NCBI GenBank assembly: GCA_017551925.1
Contig: JAFZKA010000047.1
Span: forward strand, 1-64,000
Reading direction: 5' to 3'
From: Bacteroidaceae bacterium
GTDB taxonomy: Bacteria; Bacteroidota; Bacteroidia; Bacteroidales; Bacteroidaceae
Length of the DNA stretch: 64,000 bases
Under the pieces are notes generated by a model. It saw only the letters and a list, made by a program, of their open reading frames with translations, was not told where the DNA came from and ran no database searches. Both the position numbers and the translations under genes were made by a program. The first letter of the stretch is position 1; every line of letters starts with the position of its first letter. Below are positions 1 through 8,466 of the stretch, in pieces.

Positions 1-371
1 ACCTTGTTACAGTAGGTCATCACGGCAATATCGCACGCAATTATGGCCGATATCCCCGCCTCAAGTGCGGCATCAACTATATCGTGCACCAACGGGATGT
101 CCTCACCGTACATCACGGTGTTCAGAGTCAGGTAACTCTTGACTCCATGTGCATCGCACTGGCTGGCAATCTCACGCAGGTCATCGAGCGTAAAATGGCT
201 GGCACTGCGCGAGCGCATATTCAGTTTCTCCACGCCAAAGTAGATGGAACCCGCTCCGGCCTGGAACGCAGCAGCCAGACTCTCCCAAGAGCCCACCGGG
301 GCCATTATTTCAAAATCGTGCAATTGGGGACAGTCCCCTTTTGCACATTCTGATGTACTATTAGAATTCAT
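1..371 (-). CDS. U32-family protein (YegQ/TrhP-like), partial, 3' end outside window
   Basis: Read on the minus strand from an ATG at 371, the frame stays open to the window edge (about 123 codons). The conserved part begins FEIMAPVGSWESL and continues with AGAGSIYFGVEKLNMR, the N-terminal pattern of the U32 'peptidase' family. Members of this family are now linked to tRNA uridine-34 hydroxylation (TrhP/YegQ group); that role is inferred from family knowledge. The start overlaps the dusB stop as ATGA, so the two tRNA-modification genes are probably translationally coupled. The first ~19 codons are encoded by a REP-like inverted repeat (left arm 318-349) and look like an added N-terminal tail. 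The alternative internal ATG just before APVGS, at about 305, could be the ancestral start. The catalytic region is not in the window. Confidence 0.8.
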   Translation of the reverse strand, partial: MNSNSTSECAKGDCPQLHDFEIMAPVGSWESLAAAFQAGAGSIYFGVEKLNMRSRSASHFTLDDLREIASQCDAHGVKSYLTLNTVMYGEDIPLVHDIVDAALEAGISAIIACDIAVMTYCNK

Positions 372-446
372 ATATCCTTCAAAAAACTATCACTCTTTTC
401 AATGTGCAAAAGGGGACTGTCCCCAATTGCATGTCCCCAATTGCAC
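318..446. repeat. Inverted pair of REP-like palindromes (REPIN-like) at the dusB/U32 junction
   Basis: The left arm at 318-349 (GTGCAATTGGGGACAGTCCC, then CTTTTGCACATT) is matched in inverse orientation by 401-431. A partial second copy, TGTCCCCAATTGCAC, follows at 432-446. The two arms flank about 50 bases that hold the dusB stop and the U32 start. Each arm contains the palindrome GGGGACAGTCCCC, which recurs at 15054-15086. Such inverted REP pairs are typical of REPIN elements mobilised by RAYT transposases. No RAYT gene is present in this window, so mobility is inference. Confidence 0.8.
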
Positions 447-1411
447 GAAATGCGGTCCATGATGCTGAACAGGTCCGACACTGTCTCAGCCCGGAGCATC
501 TCGATACGGGTGTGGCGGAAATCCTCCAGACCCTTGAACAGCGGACTGGCAGCAAGATGACGGCGTATATGCACTATGCCGCGTCGCTCGTCCAGGCGGG
601 CTATGCTGTCAAGGGTCTCCTGCTTGAGCACATCCATCTTCCACTGGAAACCCGGATCCTCCCATAACTGACCGGTCTCCAGATAATGCTTGACCTCGCG
701 GAAAATCCAAGGCCGCCCAAAGCTGCCCCGGCCAATCATTATGGCATCTACCCCGTATCGGTCAAAACACTCCTTGGCACGTTCAGGTGTGGTAATATCA
801 CCGTTACCTATAATAGGTATCTTCATGCGCGGATTCTCCTTTACCTTACCGATGAGTGTCCAATCAGCCTGCCCCGTGTACATCTGCGCACGGGTACGTC
901 CGTGAATGGTCAGAGCCTGAATGCCGCAATCCTGCAACTGTTCGGCCAACTCAACAATTATCTTGCTCTCATCATTCCAACCCAGGCGGGTCTTGACTGT
1001 TACGGGAATCTTAACTGCATCAACCACCGCACGGGTAATCTCCAGCATCTTGGGAATGTTCTGCAACATGCCGGCACCGCCTCCCTTGCCTGCCACCTTC
1101 TTGACAGGGCAGCCAAAGTTCAGGTCCAGCACATCAGGGCCCGCAGCCTCAACCATCTTGGCTGCGCCCACCATAGCATCGGTATCCTTGCCGTATATCT
1201 GAATGGCCACGGGGCGCTCCTCATCACAAATGGTCAGTTTCTGCATGGAGCGGTTCACCTCACGTATCAGGGCATCGCTCGATACGAACTCGGTATAGAC
1301 CATATCGGCCCCGAACCGCTTGCACAGCAGGCGGAACGCAGGGTCGGTAACATCCTCCATAGGAGCCAGAAACACCGGCCTCTCCCCAAAATCAATACCT
1401 CCAATCTTCAT
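368..1411 (-). CDS. dusB: tRNA-dihydrouridine synthase (DusB-type)
   Basis: A 347-residue FMN-dependent enzyme that reduces uridine to dihydrouridine in tRNA D-loops. Visible family motifs in order are APMEDVTDPAFR near the N-terminus (FMN-barrel strand 1), DLNFGCPVKKV with the catalytic cysteine at about residue 100, KTRLGW, LTIHGRTRAQMYTG, IIGNGDI and DAIMIGRGSFGRPWIF (phosphate-binding end of the barrel). A small helical C-terminal domain follows. From about residue 321 the sequence no longer resembles the family. The last ~26 residues are encoded by the right arm of the REP pair at 401-446, so the natural end of the protein has been replaced or extended by repeat sequence. The ATG at 1411 is the only sensible start, since the barrel begins within 15 residues. 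It overlaps the downstream U32 gene by ATGA. Confidence 0.95.
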   Translation of the reverse strand: MKIGGIDFGERPVFLAPMEDVTDPAFRLLCKRFGADMVYTEFVSSDALIREVNRSMQKLTICDEERPVAIQIYGKDTDAMVGAAKMVEAAGPDVLDLNFGCPVKKVAGKGGGAGMLQNIPKMLEITRAVVDAVKIPVTVKTRLGWNDESKIIVELAEQLQDCGIQALTIHGRTRAQMYTGQADWTLIGKVKENPRMKIPIIGNGDITTPERAKECFDRYGVDAIMIGRGSFGRPWIFREVKHYLETGQLWEDPGFQWKMDVLKQETLDSIARLDERRGIVHIRRHLAASPLFKGLEDFRHTRIEMLRAETVSDLFSIMDRISCNWGHAIGDSPLLHIEKSDSFLKDI

Positions 1412-1470
1412 TTAAGGTGCTAAATTACTGATTTCCCACACATCTCTGCCTCTACATCGCAAAAAAAGCG

Positions 1471-1478
1471 TACTTTTG
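1471..1478 (+). promoter_or_regulatory. Candidate -7 promoter element for the GH95 gene
   Basis: TACTTTTG matches the Bacteroidetes -7 consensus TAnnTTTG and lies about 48 bases before the chosen GH95 start. I do not see a convincing -33 TTTG at the usual 19-21 base spacing, so this is a motif match only. Confidence 0.45.
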
Positions 1479-1525
1479 GTCCCGGATTAAAATACTTGTA
1501 TAATTCCAACCTAACCAAAATGACT

Positions 1526-3889
1526 ATGAAGAAATCATTGATCTTTGCTCTTGTGACACTTTTGTCGCTTTCATGCAGTTCAAAAAATCAGGAACTTAAA
1601 CTATGGTATGATGCTCCCGCCAAACAATGGACCGATGCCCTCCCGCTCGGTAATGGGCGCCTTGGTGCAATGATATTCGGCACTCCGGCACAGGAACGCA
1701 TCCAGATAAATGAGGAGACCATCTGGGGTGGAGGTCCGCACAATAACGTAAACTATGCCGCCAAGGACGGGCTGGAGCAGATCCGCCAAGCCCTGTGGGA
1801 AGGCCGTCGCTCTGACGCCCAGGCACTGTGTGATGAGTACATCTCTTCAAAAAGCGCACACGGAATGCCCTACCAGACAGCCGGCTCGCTGATGCTTGAT
1901 TTTGACGGAATTGCCGATTTCACCGACTATTACAGGGAGTTGGATATAGACCGCGCCGTGGCACTGACACGCTTCAAAGCCAATGGTGTTGAATATACCC
2001 GTGAGAGTTTTGTATCGTTCCCCGACCAGGTAATTGTGATGCGCCTTACCGCCTCACAGAAGGGTGCTCTCTCATTCACAGCCCGTTATGACCTGCCGTA
2101 CCGTGAGGAGCGCATTTCAGGCCGCTCGGCAGAGATTACAGGTAAACAGGCTGTCATGTCAATATCATGCAAAGGCGATGACCATGAAGGTATTGAAGGT
2201 AAGATTCGTTTTACTGACAAGACCCTGATTGTGCCTGAGGGTGGAAACATGAACGCCGCTGACAATACGATTAAAGTAAGCGATGCCGATGCGGTTACGA
2301 TATACATATCAATAGGCACCAACTTTGTGAACTACCAAAGCGTAAGTGCCGATGAAAACAAGGCTGTCGATGCACCCTTGAAACCTTTCATGGCAGGCAA
2401 AAAGAAATATGACAAGGTATTGGCTGCCCACATCAAGGAGTATCAGAAACAGTTCGGTACCGTAACTCTTGACCTGGGTACAAATGACCAGGCAAAACTG
2501 CCCACTGACCAGCGTGTTGCTCAGTTTGCAAGCACCTTTGACCCGCAGTTGGTTGAACTCTATTTCCAGTTCGGCCGATACCTGTTGATCTGCTGCTCAC
2601 AGCCGGGCGGACAGGCTGCAAACCTGCAGGGTATCTGGAACGAGAGCCGCCAGGCTCCCTGGGACGGCAAATACACCACCAACATCAATGTTGAGATGAA
2701 CTACTGGCCCGCATTCGTATGCGGCATATCCCAGACCTTTGACCCGTTCCTGCAACTGGTCAAGGACTGCGCCGAGCACGGTAAGGAAACAGCACAGATG
2801 TACGGCTGCCGCGGCTGGACCCTGCACCACAACACTGACATCTGGCGCTCAACCGGTGCAGTTGACGGTGCCTATAACGGTATGTGGCCCACCGGTGCAG
2901 CATGGTTCTGCCAGCAGATCTGGGACGGCTACCTGTTCAATCAGGATCCCAAGTACCTTAAGGAGATATATCCTATAATGAAGAGCGCCTGCGAGTTCTT
3001 TATAGACTTTTTGGTTGCAGAACCCGTATCGGGCAACAATTATCTGGTAGTAGCACCTTCATATTCACCTGAGAACGCACCCCACGTACAGGATGTACTG
3101 GGCAAGGGCAACATAACCACCGTATTTGGCGCCACCATGGATAACCAGATGATGGCCGATCTGTTCGGCAACACCATTGAGGCCGCAGCACTTATGGGTG
3201 AGAATGCAGCCTTTGTAGATACGCTCAAGAACATCAAGAGCCGTCTGGCTCCCATGAAGATAGGCAGTTGGGGACAACTCCAGGAGTGGTTTGAAGATTG
3301 GGATGACCCCAAGGACAACCACCGCCACGTATCACACCTGTGGGGCATGTATCCCGGCCGTCAGATTACAGCCGATGGCACACCTGACCTGTTCAAGGCC
3401 GTTCGCACCAGCCTTGAGGCCCGCGGTGACGAATCAACCGGTTGGTCAATGGGCTGGAAAGTCTGCCTCTGGGCACGTCTGCTTGACGGCAACCACGCCT
3501 ACAAACTCATTCAGGACCAGATCAAACCTGCCGGCGGACGCGGATTCGGCGGACGCGGCGGCACATACAACAACCTGTTTGATGCTCACCCGCCATTCCA
3601 GATTGACGGAAACTTCGGTTGCACCGCAGGTATAGCAGAGATGCTGGTTCAGAGCCACACCGGTAAGGTTGTGCTCCTGCCCGCCCTGCCCGATGTATGG
3701 AAAGACGGCTCAGTAAAGGGCCTGCAGTGCCGCGGCGGATTCATTCTTGAGGAACTGACCTGGAACAACGGCAAACCCGTAGCAGTCAAGGTCCGCTCCA
3801 CAGTAGGCGGAAAACTGAACATCTGCTGGAACGGAACCGACCAGACCCTTGACACCAAGGCCGGAAAGGTTTACAGCATATCATTTTGA
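1526..3889 (+). CDS. Glycoside hydrolase family 95 (alpha-L-fucosidase / alpha-L-galactosidase type) lipoprotein
   Basis: About 787 residues from the ATG at 1526. The longer frame from 1496 begins with TTG, and an ATG two codons upstream at 1520 is also possible. The N-terminus [19 protein letters not shown] is a lipoprotein signal peptide. GH95 hallmarks are the N-terminal beta-sandwich start ([14 protein letters not shown]), then [13 protein letters not shown] with the asparagine pair that assists catalysis in characterised GH95 enzymes, then PSYSPENAP carrying the presumed general-acid glutamate, [10 protein letters not shown], and [12 protein letters not shown] with the aspartate of the inverting mechanism. 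The family removes alpha-1,2-L-fucose, and some members remove alpha-L-galactose, from plant or host glycans. The xylan-type enzymes nearby make a plant hemicellulose side chain the likely target. Only 26 bases separate its stop from the next gene's start at 3916, suggesting co-transcription. Confidence 0.93.
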   Translation: MKKSLIFALVTLLSLSCSSKNQELKLWYDAPAKQWTDALPLGNGRLGAMIFGTPAQERIQINEETIWGGGPHNNVNYAAKDGLEQIRQALWEGRRSDAQALCDEYISSKSAHGMPYQTAGSLMLDFDGIADFTDYYRELDIDRAVALTRFKANGVEYTRESFVSFPDQVIVMRLTASQKGALSFTARYDLPYREERISGRSAEITGKQAVMSISCKGDDHEGIEGKIRFTDKTLIVPEGGNMNAADNTIKVSDADAVTIYISIGTNFVNYQSVSADENKAVDAPLKPFMAGKKKYDKVLAAHIKEYQKQFGTVTLDLGTNDQAKLPTDQRVAQFASTFDPQLVELYFQFGRYLLICCSQPGGQAANLQGIWNESRQAPWDGKYTTNINVEMNYWPAFVCGISQTFDPFLQLVKDCAEHGKETAQMYGCRGWTLHHNTDIWRSTGAVDGAYNGMWPTGAAWFCQQIWDGYLFNQDPKYLKEIYPIMKSACEFFIDFLVAEPVSGNNYLVVAPSYSPENAPHVQDVLGKGNITTVFGATMDNQMMADLFGNTIEAAALMGENAAFVDTLKNIKSRLAPMKIGSWGQLQEWFEDWDDPKDNHRHVSHLWGMYPGRQITADGTPDLFKAVRTSLEARGDESTGWSMGWKVCLWARLLDGNHAYKLIQDQIKPAGGRGFGGRGGTYNNLFDAHPPFQIDGNFGCTAGIAEMLVQSHTGKVVLLPALPDVWKDGSVKGLQCRGGFILEELTWNNGKPVAVKVRSTVGGKLNICWNGTDQTLDTKAGKVYSISF

Positions 3890-3915
3890 CTGAAATAACA
3901 CCTAAACAAACAAAT

Positions 3916-5118
3916 ATGAAAATCAAATCATTAGCCATGCAGGCCCTTATAGTAAGCCTGCTCCCTATGAGTGTATGCGCTCAGAAAAAGACAACAGTTG
4001 ACCTCTATGGATTCGTAGCAGCACAGTCATTCATGGATTCCCGTAAGAATATGGCAGGTGCCGAGGGTTTCCTCTCACTGTATCCCGCACCAGAAAACAA
4101 AAACCTGGCCGGCACAGATGAAAATGCTGTTTCAAACGAAACATGGTACGGCACAATGGCCCGTTTCGGCGTCAACATCAAAGGCCCCGAAATCTTTGGT
4201 GCAGCAAGCCGTGCAAGAGCAGAAATAGAGTTCTCAGGTCACTCACAGACAGAAAACCACGTTCTCTACCGTCACGCATTCATAGCATTGGATTGGGACG
4301 ATGAAACACTCCTTCTGGGTCAGACATGGCATCCTATGAATGACCTGTTCCCCTCAACCGTAAGCATTGCCCTGGGCTCTCCCTTCAACGCTCTGAACCG
4401 CAGCCCCCAGTTGCGCGGCGAGAAATATTTCGGTAAAGACAAGCAGAACAAGTTTATAATTGCAACCATTTTCCAGGCACTTAACACATCGGTAGGTCCT
4501 AACGGAAAGGTATATAATTACAACCGCTTTTCAGGCGTGCCCATGATCTATGCAGGTGCCGATTTCGCTTTCGGTGACCTCAAACTGGGAGCAGGTGCCG
4601 AATACCAGCGCATAGTGCCTTTCATTGACAGCAATGACAACAACAAGAAATACTATCTGAACGCCTTTTCAGGTATGATCCAGGCACAGTACAATCAGGA
4701 TAAGCTTTCAATTAAAGCCAAAGCACTGGTAGGCCAGAACATGTCACACTTGGGCATTTGCTCAGGATATGGCCGTGCTGCAGGCACTGACATTGAGTTT
4801 GTTCCACTTACCGCCGCCACCTCATGGGCTCAGGTCCAGTACGGTGATGCTCTCAAGTGGGGAATATTCAGCGGTTATATGAAGAACCTTGGTGCAAGCA
4901 AGGACCTCGCAGCAGTTTATCTAAATTGTGCCGCTGACATTGACCAGATGTGGAGAATCGCCCCCAGCGTATCATATACCGTAGGCAACATGAACCTTGC
5001 CTGTGAGTATGAACTGACCACAGTAGCATACGGAGATCGTGAGGCAAAAGGAACAGTCACAAACACCCACGACGTAAGCAACCACCGCGTCCTCTTCTCA
5101 GTTATGTACAGTTTCTGA
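3916..5118 (+). CDS. Outer-membrane porin-like beta-barrel protein (DcaP-like)
   Basis: About 400 residues from the ATG at 3916; the longer frame at 3886 starts with TTG. A cleavable signal peptide ends at VCAQ. The mature protein opens with VDLYGFVAAQSFMDSRKN and ends with a strand finishing in tyrosine-serine-phenylalanine, the aromatic C-terminus typical of outer-membrane barrels. The intervening sequence alternates polar and hydrophobic residues throughout. It resembles the DcaP-like porins that are common in Bacteroidales, but substrate cannot be told from sequence. Its position between GH95 and xylulokinase suggests uptake of small sugars released by the module. A structured repeat element begins 9 bases after the stop. 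Confidence 0.75.
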   Translation: MKIKSLAMQALIVSLLPMSVCAQKKTTVDLYGFVAAQSFMDSRKNMAGAEGFLSLYPAPENKNLAGTDENAVSNETWYGTMARFGVNIKGPEIFGAASRARAEIEFSGHSQTENHVLYRHAFIALDWDDETLLLGQTWHPMNDLFPSTVSIALGSPFNALNRSPQLRGEKYFGKDKQNKFIIATIFQALNTSVGPNGKVYNYNRFSGVPMIYAGADFAFGDLKLGAGAEYQRIVPFIDSNDNNKKYYLNAFSGMIQAQYNQDKLSIKAKALVGQNMSHLGICSGYGRAAGTDIEFVPLTAATSWAQVQYGDALKWGIFSGYMKNLGASKDLAAVYLNCAADIDQMWRIAPSVSYTVGNMNLACEYELTTVAYGDREAKGTVTNTHDVSNHRVLFSVMYSF

Positions 5119-5126
5119 TTGCACAG

Positions 5127-5392
5127 AACTTTTTTGGGTATCGGTATTAAAGCCTGCGATTTGCAGTAGCAGAACAATCAGTTTGGGGAGCATTCAGTGA
5201 CTTGGCGTTAAGCGCAAAACCTTGGGAGGATCCCGTTAAAAACGGCACTGTTCGAGGAACGTTCGACCCCATAGGGGGCGATGAGGACGAGTTTGCCGTT
5301 TAGGGTCCGGAAAGGTCTTGCGTAGCCAAGGAGCGGCTGCTCCCCAAACTGATTGTTCTGCGAAGTTTCAGATACTGATACCCAAAAAAGTT
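5127..5392 (+). repeat. Structured intergenic element, copy 1
   Basis: Long terminal inverted arms (AACTTTTTTGGGTATC at 5127 and GATACCCAAAAAAGTT-type sequence ending at 5392) enclose a perfect 23-bp inner stem (5169-5191 with 5339-5361). The core runs from GGGGAGC to GCTCCCC. Inside are GGATCCC/GGGTCC, AAACGGC/GCCGTTT and a hairpin at 5263-5281. Copies 2 and 3 share nearly the whole core sequence. The element fills the gap between the porin stop (5118) and the xylB promoter (5432-5462) and contains no plausible reading frame. It may be a transcribed structured RNA, a MITE-like element or both. Confidence 0.85.
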
Positions 5393-5397
5393 CCCAA

Positions 5398-5430
5398 AGT
5401 ACACAGAAGGAACCGTCCCTATTGTGTACT
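5398..5430. repeat. REP-like palindrome, second family
   Basis: AGTACACA at 5398-5405 and TGTGTACT at 5423-5430 form a perfect inverted repeat around GAAGGAACCGTCCCTA. The internal GGAACCGTCCC is itself partly palindromic. It differs from the GGGGACAGTCCCC family and sits between structured element copy 1 and the xylB promoter. It may act as a stem-loop in the transcript; its function is unknown. Confidence 0.6.
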
Positions 5431-5431
5431 A

Positions 5432-5462
5432 TTGCGTGTTATCTACTTTTTCAGTATATTTG
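5432..5462 (+). promoter_or_regulatory. xylB promoter (-33 TTG, -7 TATATTTG)
   Basis: TTG at 5432-5434 and TATATTTG at 5455-5462 are separated by 20 bases, matching the Bacteroidetes sigma-ABfr consensus. The start codon follows at 5503, giving a leader of roughly 35 bases. This suggests that xylB and GH8 can be transcribed independently of the GH95-porin pair. Confidence 0.65.
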
Positions 5463-5502
5463 CTGCCTAAATGCAAAATAGAACCAATTAATATATAACG
5501 GA

Positions 5503-6981
5503 ATGTACTTATTAGGTTATGACATAGGCAGCTCTTCAGTGAAGTGCAGTCTTGTAGATGCCCAGAACGGCAGTTGCGTGGCAACAGCGTTTGCCCCCAA
5601 GAGTGAAGCACCCATTAAAGCAGTCAACCCGGGATGGGCTGAACAGAACCCTGAAGACTGGTGGTCATATCTCAAAGCAGCCACCGCCGACGTACTCTCC
5701 CAGTGCAAGGTAAATACAGCCGATATCAAGGCAATAGGTATCTCATATCAGATGCACGGCCTTGTATGCGTTGACAAGAACCAGAAAGTGTTGCGCCCCG
5801 CAATCATCTGGTGTGACTCACGCGCAGTAGGCATCGGTGAAGAGGCTTTCCAGGATCTGGGCCGTTCACAGTGCCTGACACACCTGCTCAACACCCCCGG
5901 AAACTTTACCGCATCAAAGTTGGCCTGGGTAAAGCGCAACGAACCGAAAACGTTTGACAAGATTGACAAGATCATGCTCCCGGGCGACTACATTGCAATG
6001 CGTCTGACCGGTGAGATAGCAACCACAATATCAGGTCTTTCAGAGGGAATGTTCTGGGATTTCCAGACAGGCGATGTAGCAGGTTTCCTGCTTGACTACT
6101 ACGGAATACCCCGTTCATTCATACCCAAGATTGTGCCCACATTCGCCGAGCAGGGCAAACTGACCTCAGCAGCCGCCAAGGAACTTGGCCTGACTGAGGG
6201 TACACCCGTAACCTACCGTGCCGGTGACCAGCCCAACAACGCACTTTCACTCAACGTATTCGAGCCCGGTGAAATTGCATCAACCGCAGGTACCTCAGGC
6301 GTTGTTTACGGTGTAAACGGCGAGATCAGTTATGATCCCAAATCAAGAGTGAACACATTCGCTCACGTAAACCACAAGACCGGTTTCAACCGTCTGGGCA
6401 TATTGCTCTGCATCAACGGCACAGGTATTCTGAACGCATGGATGAAGCGCAACATTGTACCTGAGGGCATAGGTTATGCTGAAATGAATGACCTTGCATC
6501 ACAGGCCCCCATCGGTGCCGGCGGCGTATCAGTACTGCCTTTCGGCAACGGTGCCGAGCGCGTACTTGAGAACAAGGAGCGCGGTTGCAGTTTCAATGGT
6601 GTGAACTTTAATATTCACAACCGCTCACACCTGCTTCGCGCAGCCCAGGAGGGTATTGTATTCTCATTCAAATACGGAATTGAGATAATGGAGGATATGG
6701 GTATGCCTGTCAACAAGATACACGCAGGTAACGCCAACATGTTCCTGAGCCCGTTGTTCCGCAACACCCTGGCAGGTGTAACCGGAGCCACCATTGAACT
6801 CTATGACACCGACGGTTCAATAGGTGCAGCCAAGGGTGCAGGTATGGGTGCACATATCTACAATGACCACAACGAGGCATTCGCATCACTCCAGAAAATC
6901 CGTGTCATTGAGCCCAAGGCAGCCGATATGCCGGCTTATGACGAGGCTTACCAGCGCTGGAAATCATACGTTCAACAATAA
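5503..6981 (+). CDS. xylB: Xylulokinase (FGGY family)
   Basis: A 492-residue FGGY carbohydrate kinase that phosphorylates D-xylulose to xylulose 5-phosphate for the pentose phosphate pathway; cytoplasmic. Motifs are LLGYDIGSSSVKCSL (N-terminal phosphate-1 loop), ISYQMHGLVCVD (the QMHG sugar-binding segment characteristic of xylulokinases), PAIIWCDSRA, LPGDYIAMRLTGE, a catalytic aspartate in YRAGDQPNNA at about residue 240, STAGTSGVV, and AGNANMFLSPLFRNTLA near the C-terminus. Length is normal for the family. The ATG at 5503 is preceded by a good promoter and no upstream in-frame ATG. GH8 follows 16 bases downstream, so the two form an operon. No xylose isomerase or xylose transporter is present in the window; these must be encoded elsewhere. 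Confidence 0.93.
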   Translation: MYLLGYDIGSSSVKCSLVDAQNGSCVATAFAPKSEAPIKAVNPGWAEQNPEDWWSYLKAATADVLSQCKVNTADIKAIGISYQMHGLVCVDKNQKVLRPAIIWCDSRAVGIGEEAFQDLGRSQCLTHLLNTPGNFTASKLAWVKRNEPKTFDKIDKIMLPGDYIAMRLTGEIATTISGLSEGMFWDFQTGDVAGFLLDYYGIPRSFIPKIVPTFAEQGKLTSAAAKELGLTEGTPVTYRAGDQPNNALSLNVFEPGEIASTAGTSGVVYGVNGEISYDPKSRVNTFAHVNHKTGFNRLGILLCINGTGILNAWMKRNIVPEGIGYAEMNDLASQAPIGAGGVSVLPFGNGAERVLENKERGCSFNGVNFNIHNRSHLLRAAQEGIVFSFKYGIEIMEDMGMPVNKIHAGNANMFLSPLFRNTLAGVTGATIELYDTDGSIGAAKGAGMGAHIYNDHNEAFASLQKIRVIEPKAADMPAYDEAYQRWKSYVQQ

Positions 6982-6997
6982 AGCCAATTAACTGACA

Positions 6998-8281
6998 ATG
7001 AGAAAAATTACAATCATCATGGCGGCCCTTTGCGTAGTCCTGGGCTTAGCTACATGTTCTTCATCAAAAGGTGCATCAAAACTGGCTCCGGCCAAGAAGG
7101 GTTATGTCGAGACAGGCAAATACCGCAACTATCTCAAGGAACTGGGTTACAGCCAGGCTGAAATTGACGCCAAGATCAGTGAAATCTATTCAATCATATT
7201 TGAGGGCCCCGATGCCGCTTACCACGATGTTGACGTTGAGGTTGACGGCAAGATGGTTCCCATGGGTTATATATCAGACGTAAAGAACAATGACGTACGT
7301 ACCGAGGGTCAGTCTTACGCAATGATGATTGCCGTACAGATGGACAAACCTGAAATGTTCAACCGCATCTGGCGCTGGTCAAGACACTACATGCGTCACA
7401 ATGAGGACGGTCCCTCACACGGTCTGTTCGCATGGTCATGCCGCACTGACGGCCGCCGCACATCACAGGGTTCAGCCAGTGACGGTGAACTTTACTATGT
7501 AACTGACCTGCTGCTGGCATCACGCCGCTGGGGCAGTTATGAGGAGTTCAACTACCTGGCCGAAGCTCAGGAACTGCTTAACGACCTGTTCTCAAAGGAC
7601 GGTACAGGCAATGTTACCAACATCATCAACATGGATGTCAAACTCATCAACTTCTGCCCTGACTCACGTTCAAACCTCTGGACCGATCCTTCATACCATC
7701 TGCCCGCATTCTATGAGATCTGGGCCGAGACAGCCAAGGACGGCCGTGAGGCAATCTACCGCGAACTGGCCGACAGCGCCCGCGCATACCTGCATCGCGC
7801 ATGTGACCCCGTTACCGGTATCAACCCCGACCAGAGCCAGTTTGACGGTACTCCAAACCGCGGCAGTGAGTTCCACTATGACTCATGGCGTGTTCCTATG
7901 AACATTGCAATGGACTTTACCTGGTATCATAAGGATGCAGAATGGCAGACCGAGTATGCCAACAAGTTCCAGAAAGCAATCCTGGGCCGTTATGGCATAT
8001 ATGATTTCAAGGATCAGTTCGCACTCAACGGTGACGAGTCAAAGCGTCCCATGGGCGGCGGCCGCTGGCGTCCAAACCTGCGTCACTCAATTGGTTTTGT
8101 AGGCACCATGGCCACCACAGCCCTTATGTGTGACAGCGAGTACAACCAGGAGTTGGTAAAGCATATGTTCTCACTCAAGCATGAGCCCTATGAGGACGGA
8201 TACTTTGACATCTACTATGATGGTCTTATCTATCTGTTCGCATTGCTCCACCTGAGCGGAAACTATCGTATGGCCTGGTAA
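6998..8281 (+). CDS. GH8 reducing-end xylose-releasing exo-oligoxylanase, lipoprotein
   Basis: 427 residues. The N-terminus has a lipobox (LATC, cysteine 20), so the mature protein is membrane-anchored, probably facing the periplasm. The GH8 fold is indicated by VRTEGQSYAMM with the proposed acid glutamate at residue 103, RWSRHYMRH, LFAWSC, SASDGELYYVTDLLLASRRWG and the late WRPNLRHSIGFVGTMA. It is closest to the exo-oligoxylanase (Rex) branch, which removes single xyloses from the reducing end of xylo-oligosaccharides. That would feed directly into the xylulokinase encoded upstream. The specificity is inferred from the overall pattern and context. A clear intrinsic terminator follows at 8305-8351. 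Confidence 0.88.
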   Translation: MRKITIIMAALCVVLGLATCSSSKGASKLAPAKKGYVETGKYRNYLKELGYSQAEIDAKISEIYSIIFEGPDAAYHDVDVEVDGKMVPMGYISDVKNNDVRTEGQSYAMMIAVQMDKPEMFNRIWRWSRHYMRHNEDGPSHGLFAWSCRTDGRRTSQGSASDGELYYVTDLLLASRRWGSYEEFNYLAEAQELLNDLFSKDGTGNVTNIINMDVKLINFCPDSRSNLWTDPSYHLPAFYEIWAETAKDGREAIYRELADSARAYLHRACDPVTGINPDQSQFDGTPNRGSEFHYDSWRVPMNIAMDFTWYHKDAEWQTEYANKFQKAILGRYGIYDFKDQFALNGDESKRPMGGGRWRPNLRHSIGFVGTMATTALMCDSEYNQELVKHMFSLKHEPYEDGYFDIYYDGLIYLFALLHLSGNYRMAW

Positions 8282-8304
8282 TTTCCAGTTGTAAAAATAC
8301 TTAC

Positions 8305-8351
8305 AGAGCGAGGCATTCTCCCAAGAAACGCGGGAACGCCTCGCTCTTTTT
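8305..8351 (+). terminator. Intrinsic terminator after GH8
   Basis: AGAGCGAGGC and GCCTCGCTCT form a 10-bp stem around a 23-base loop, followed by TTTTTC. It ends the xylB-GH8 transcript before the separate fasciclin gene. Confidence 0.85.
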
Positions 8352-8466
8352 CACACCTGTTTTAACGCAAAAAACCGCCCTACACGCATTATTATTAAAT
8401 AAAATTGGTTATCTTTACGCGCCGAACCAACTAGATAGCGACTAAAATAATTAATAACCAACTAAT

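Noticed and set aside
686-1423. A 245-codon open frame on the plus strand across dusB
   Set aside because: It is antisense to a well-conserved dusB frame and shows no domain pattern; it is a shadow of codon bias.
5127-5392. The structured element as RNase P RNA, tmRNA or a group II intron
   Set aside because: GAGGAA and GTCCGG fragments recall RNase P, but the order and conserved core do not fit; there is no tag frame, no domain V-like hairpin and no reverse transcriptase, and it occurs in several copies.
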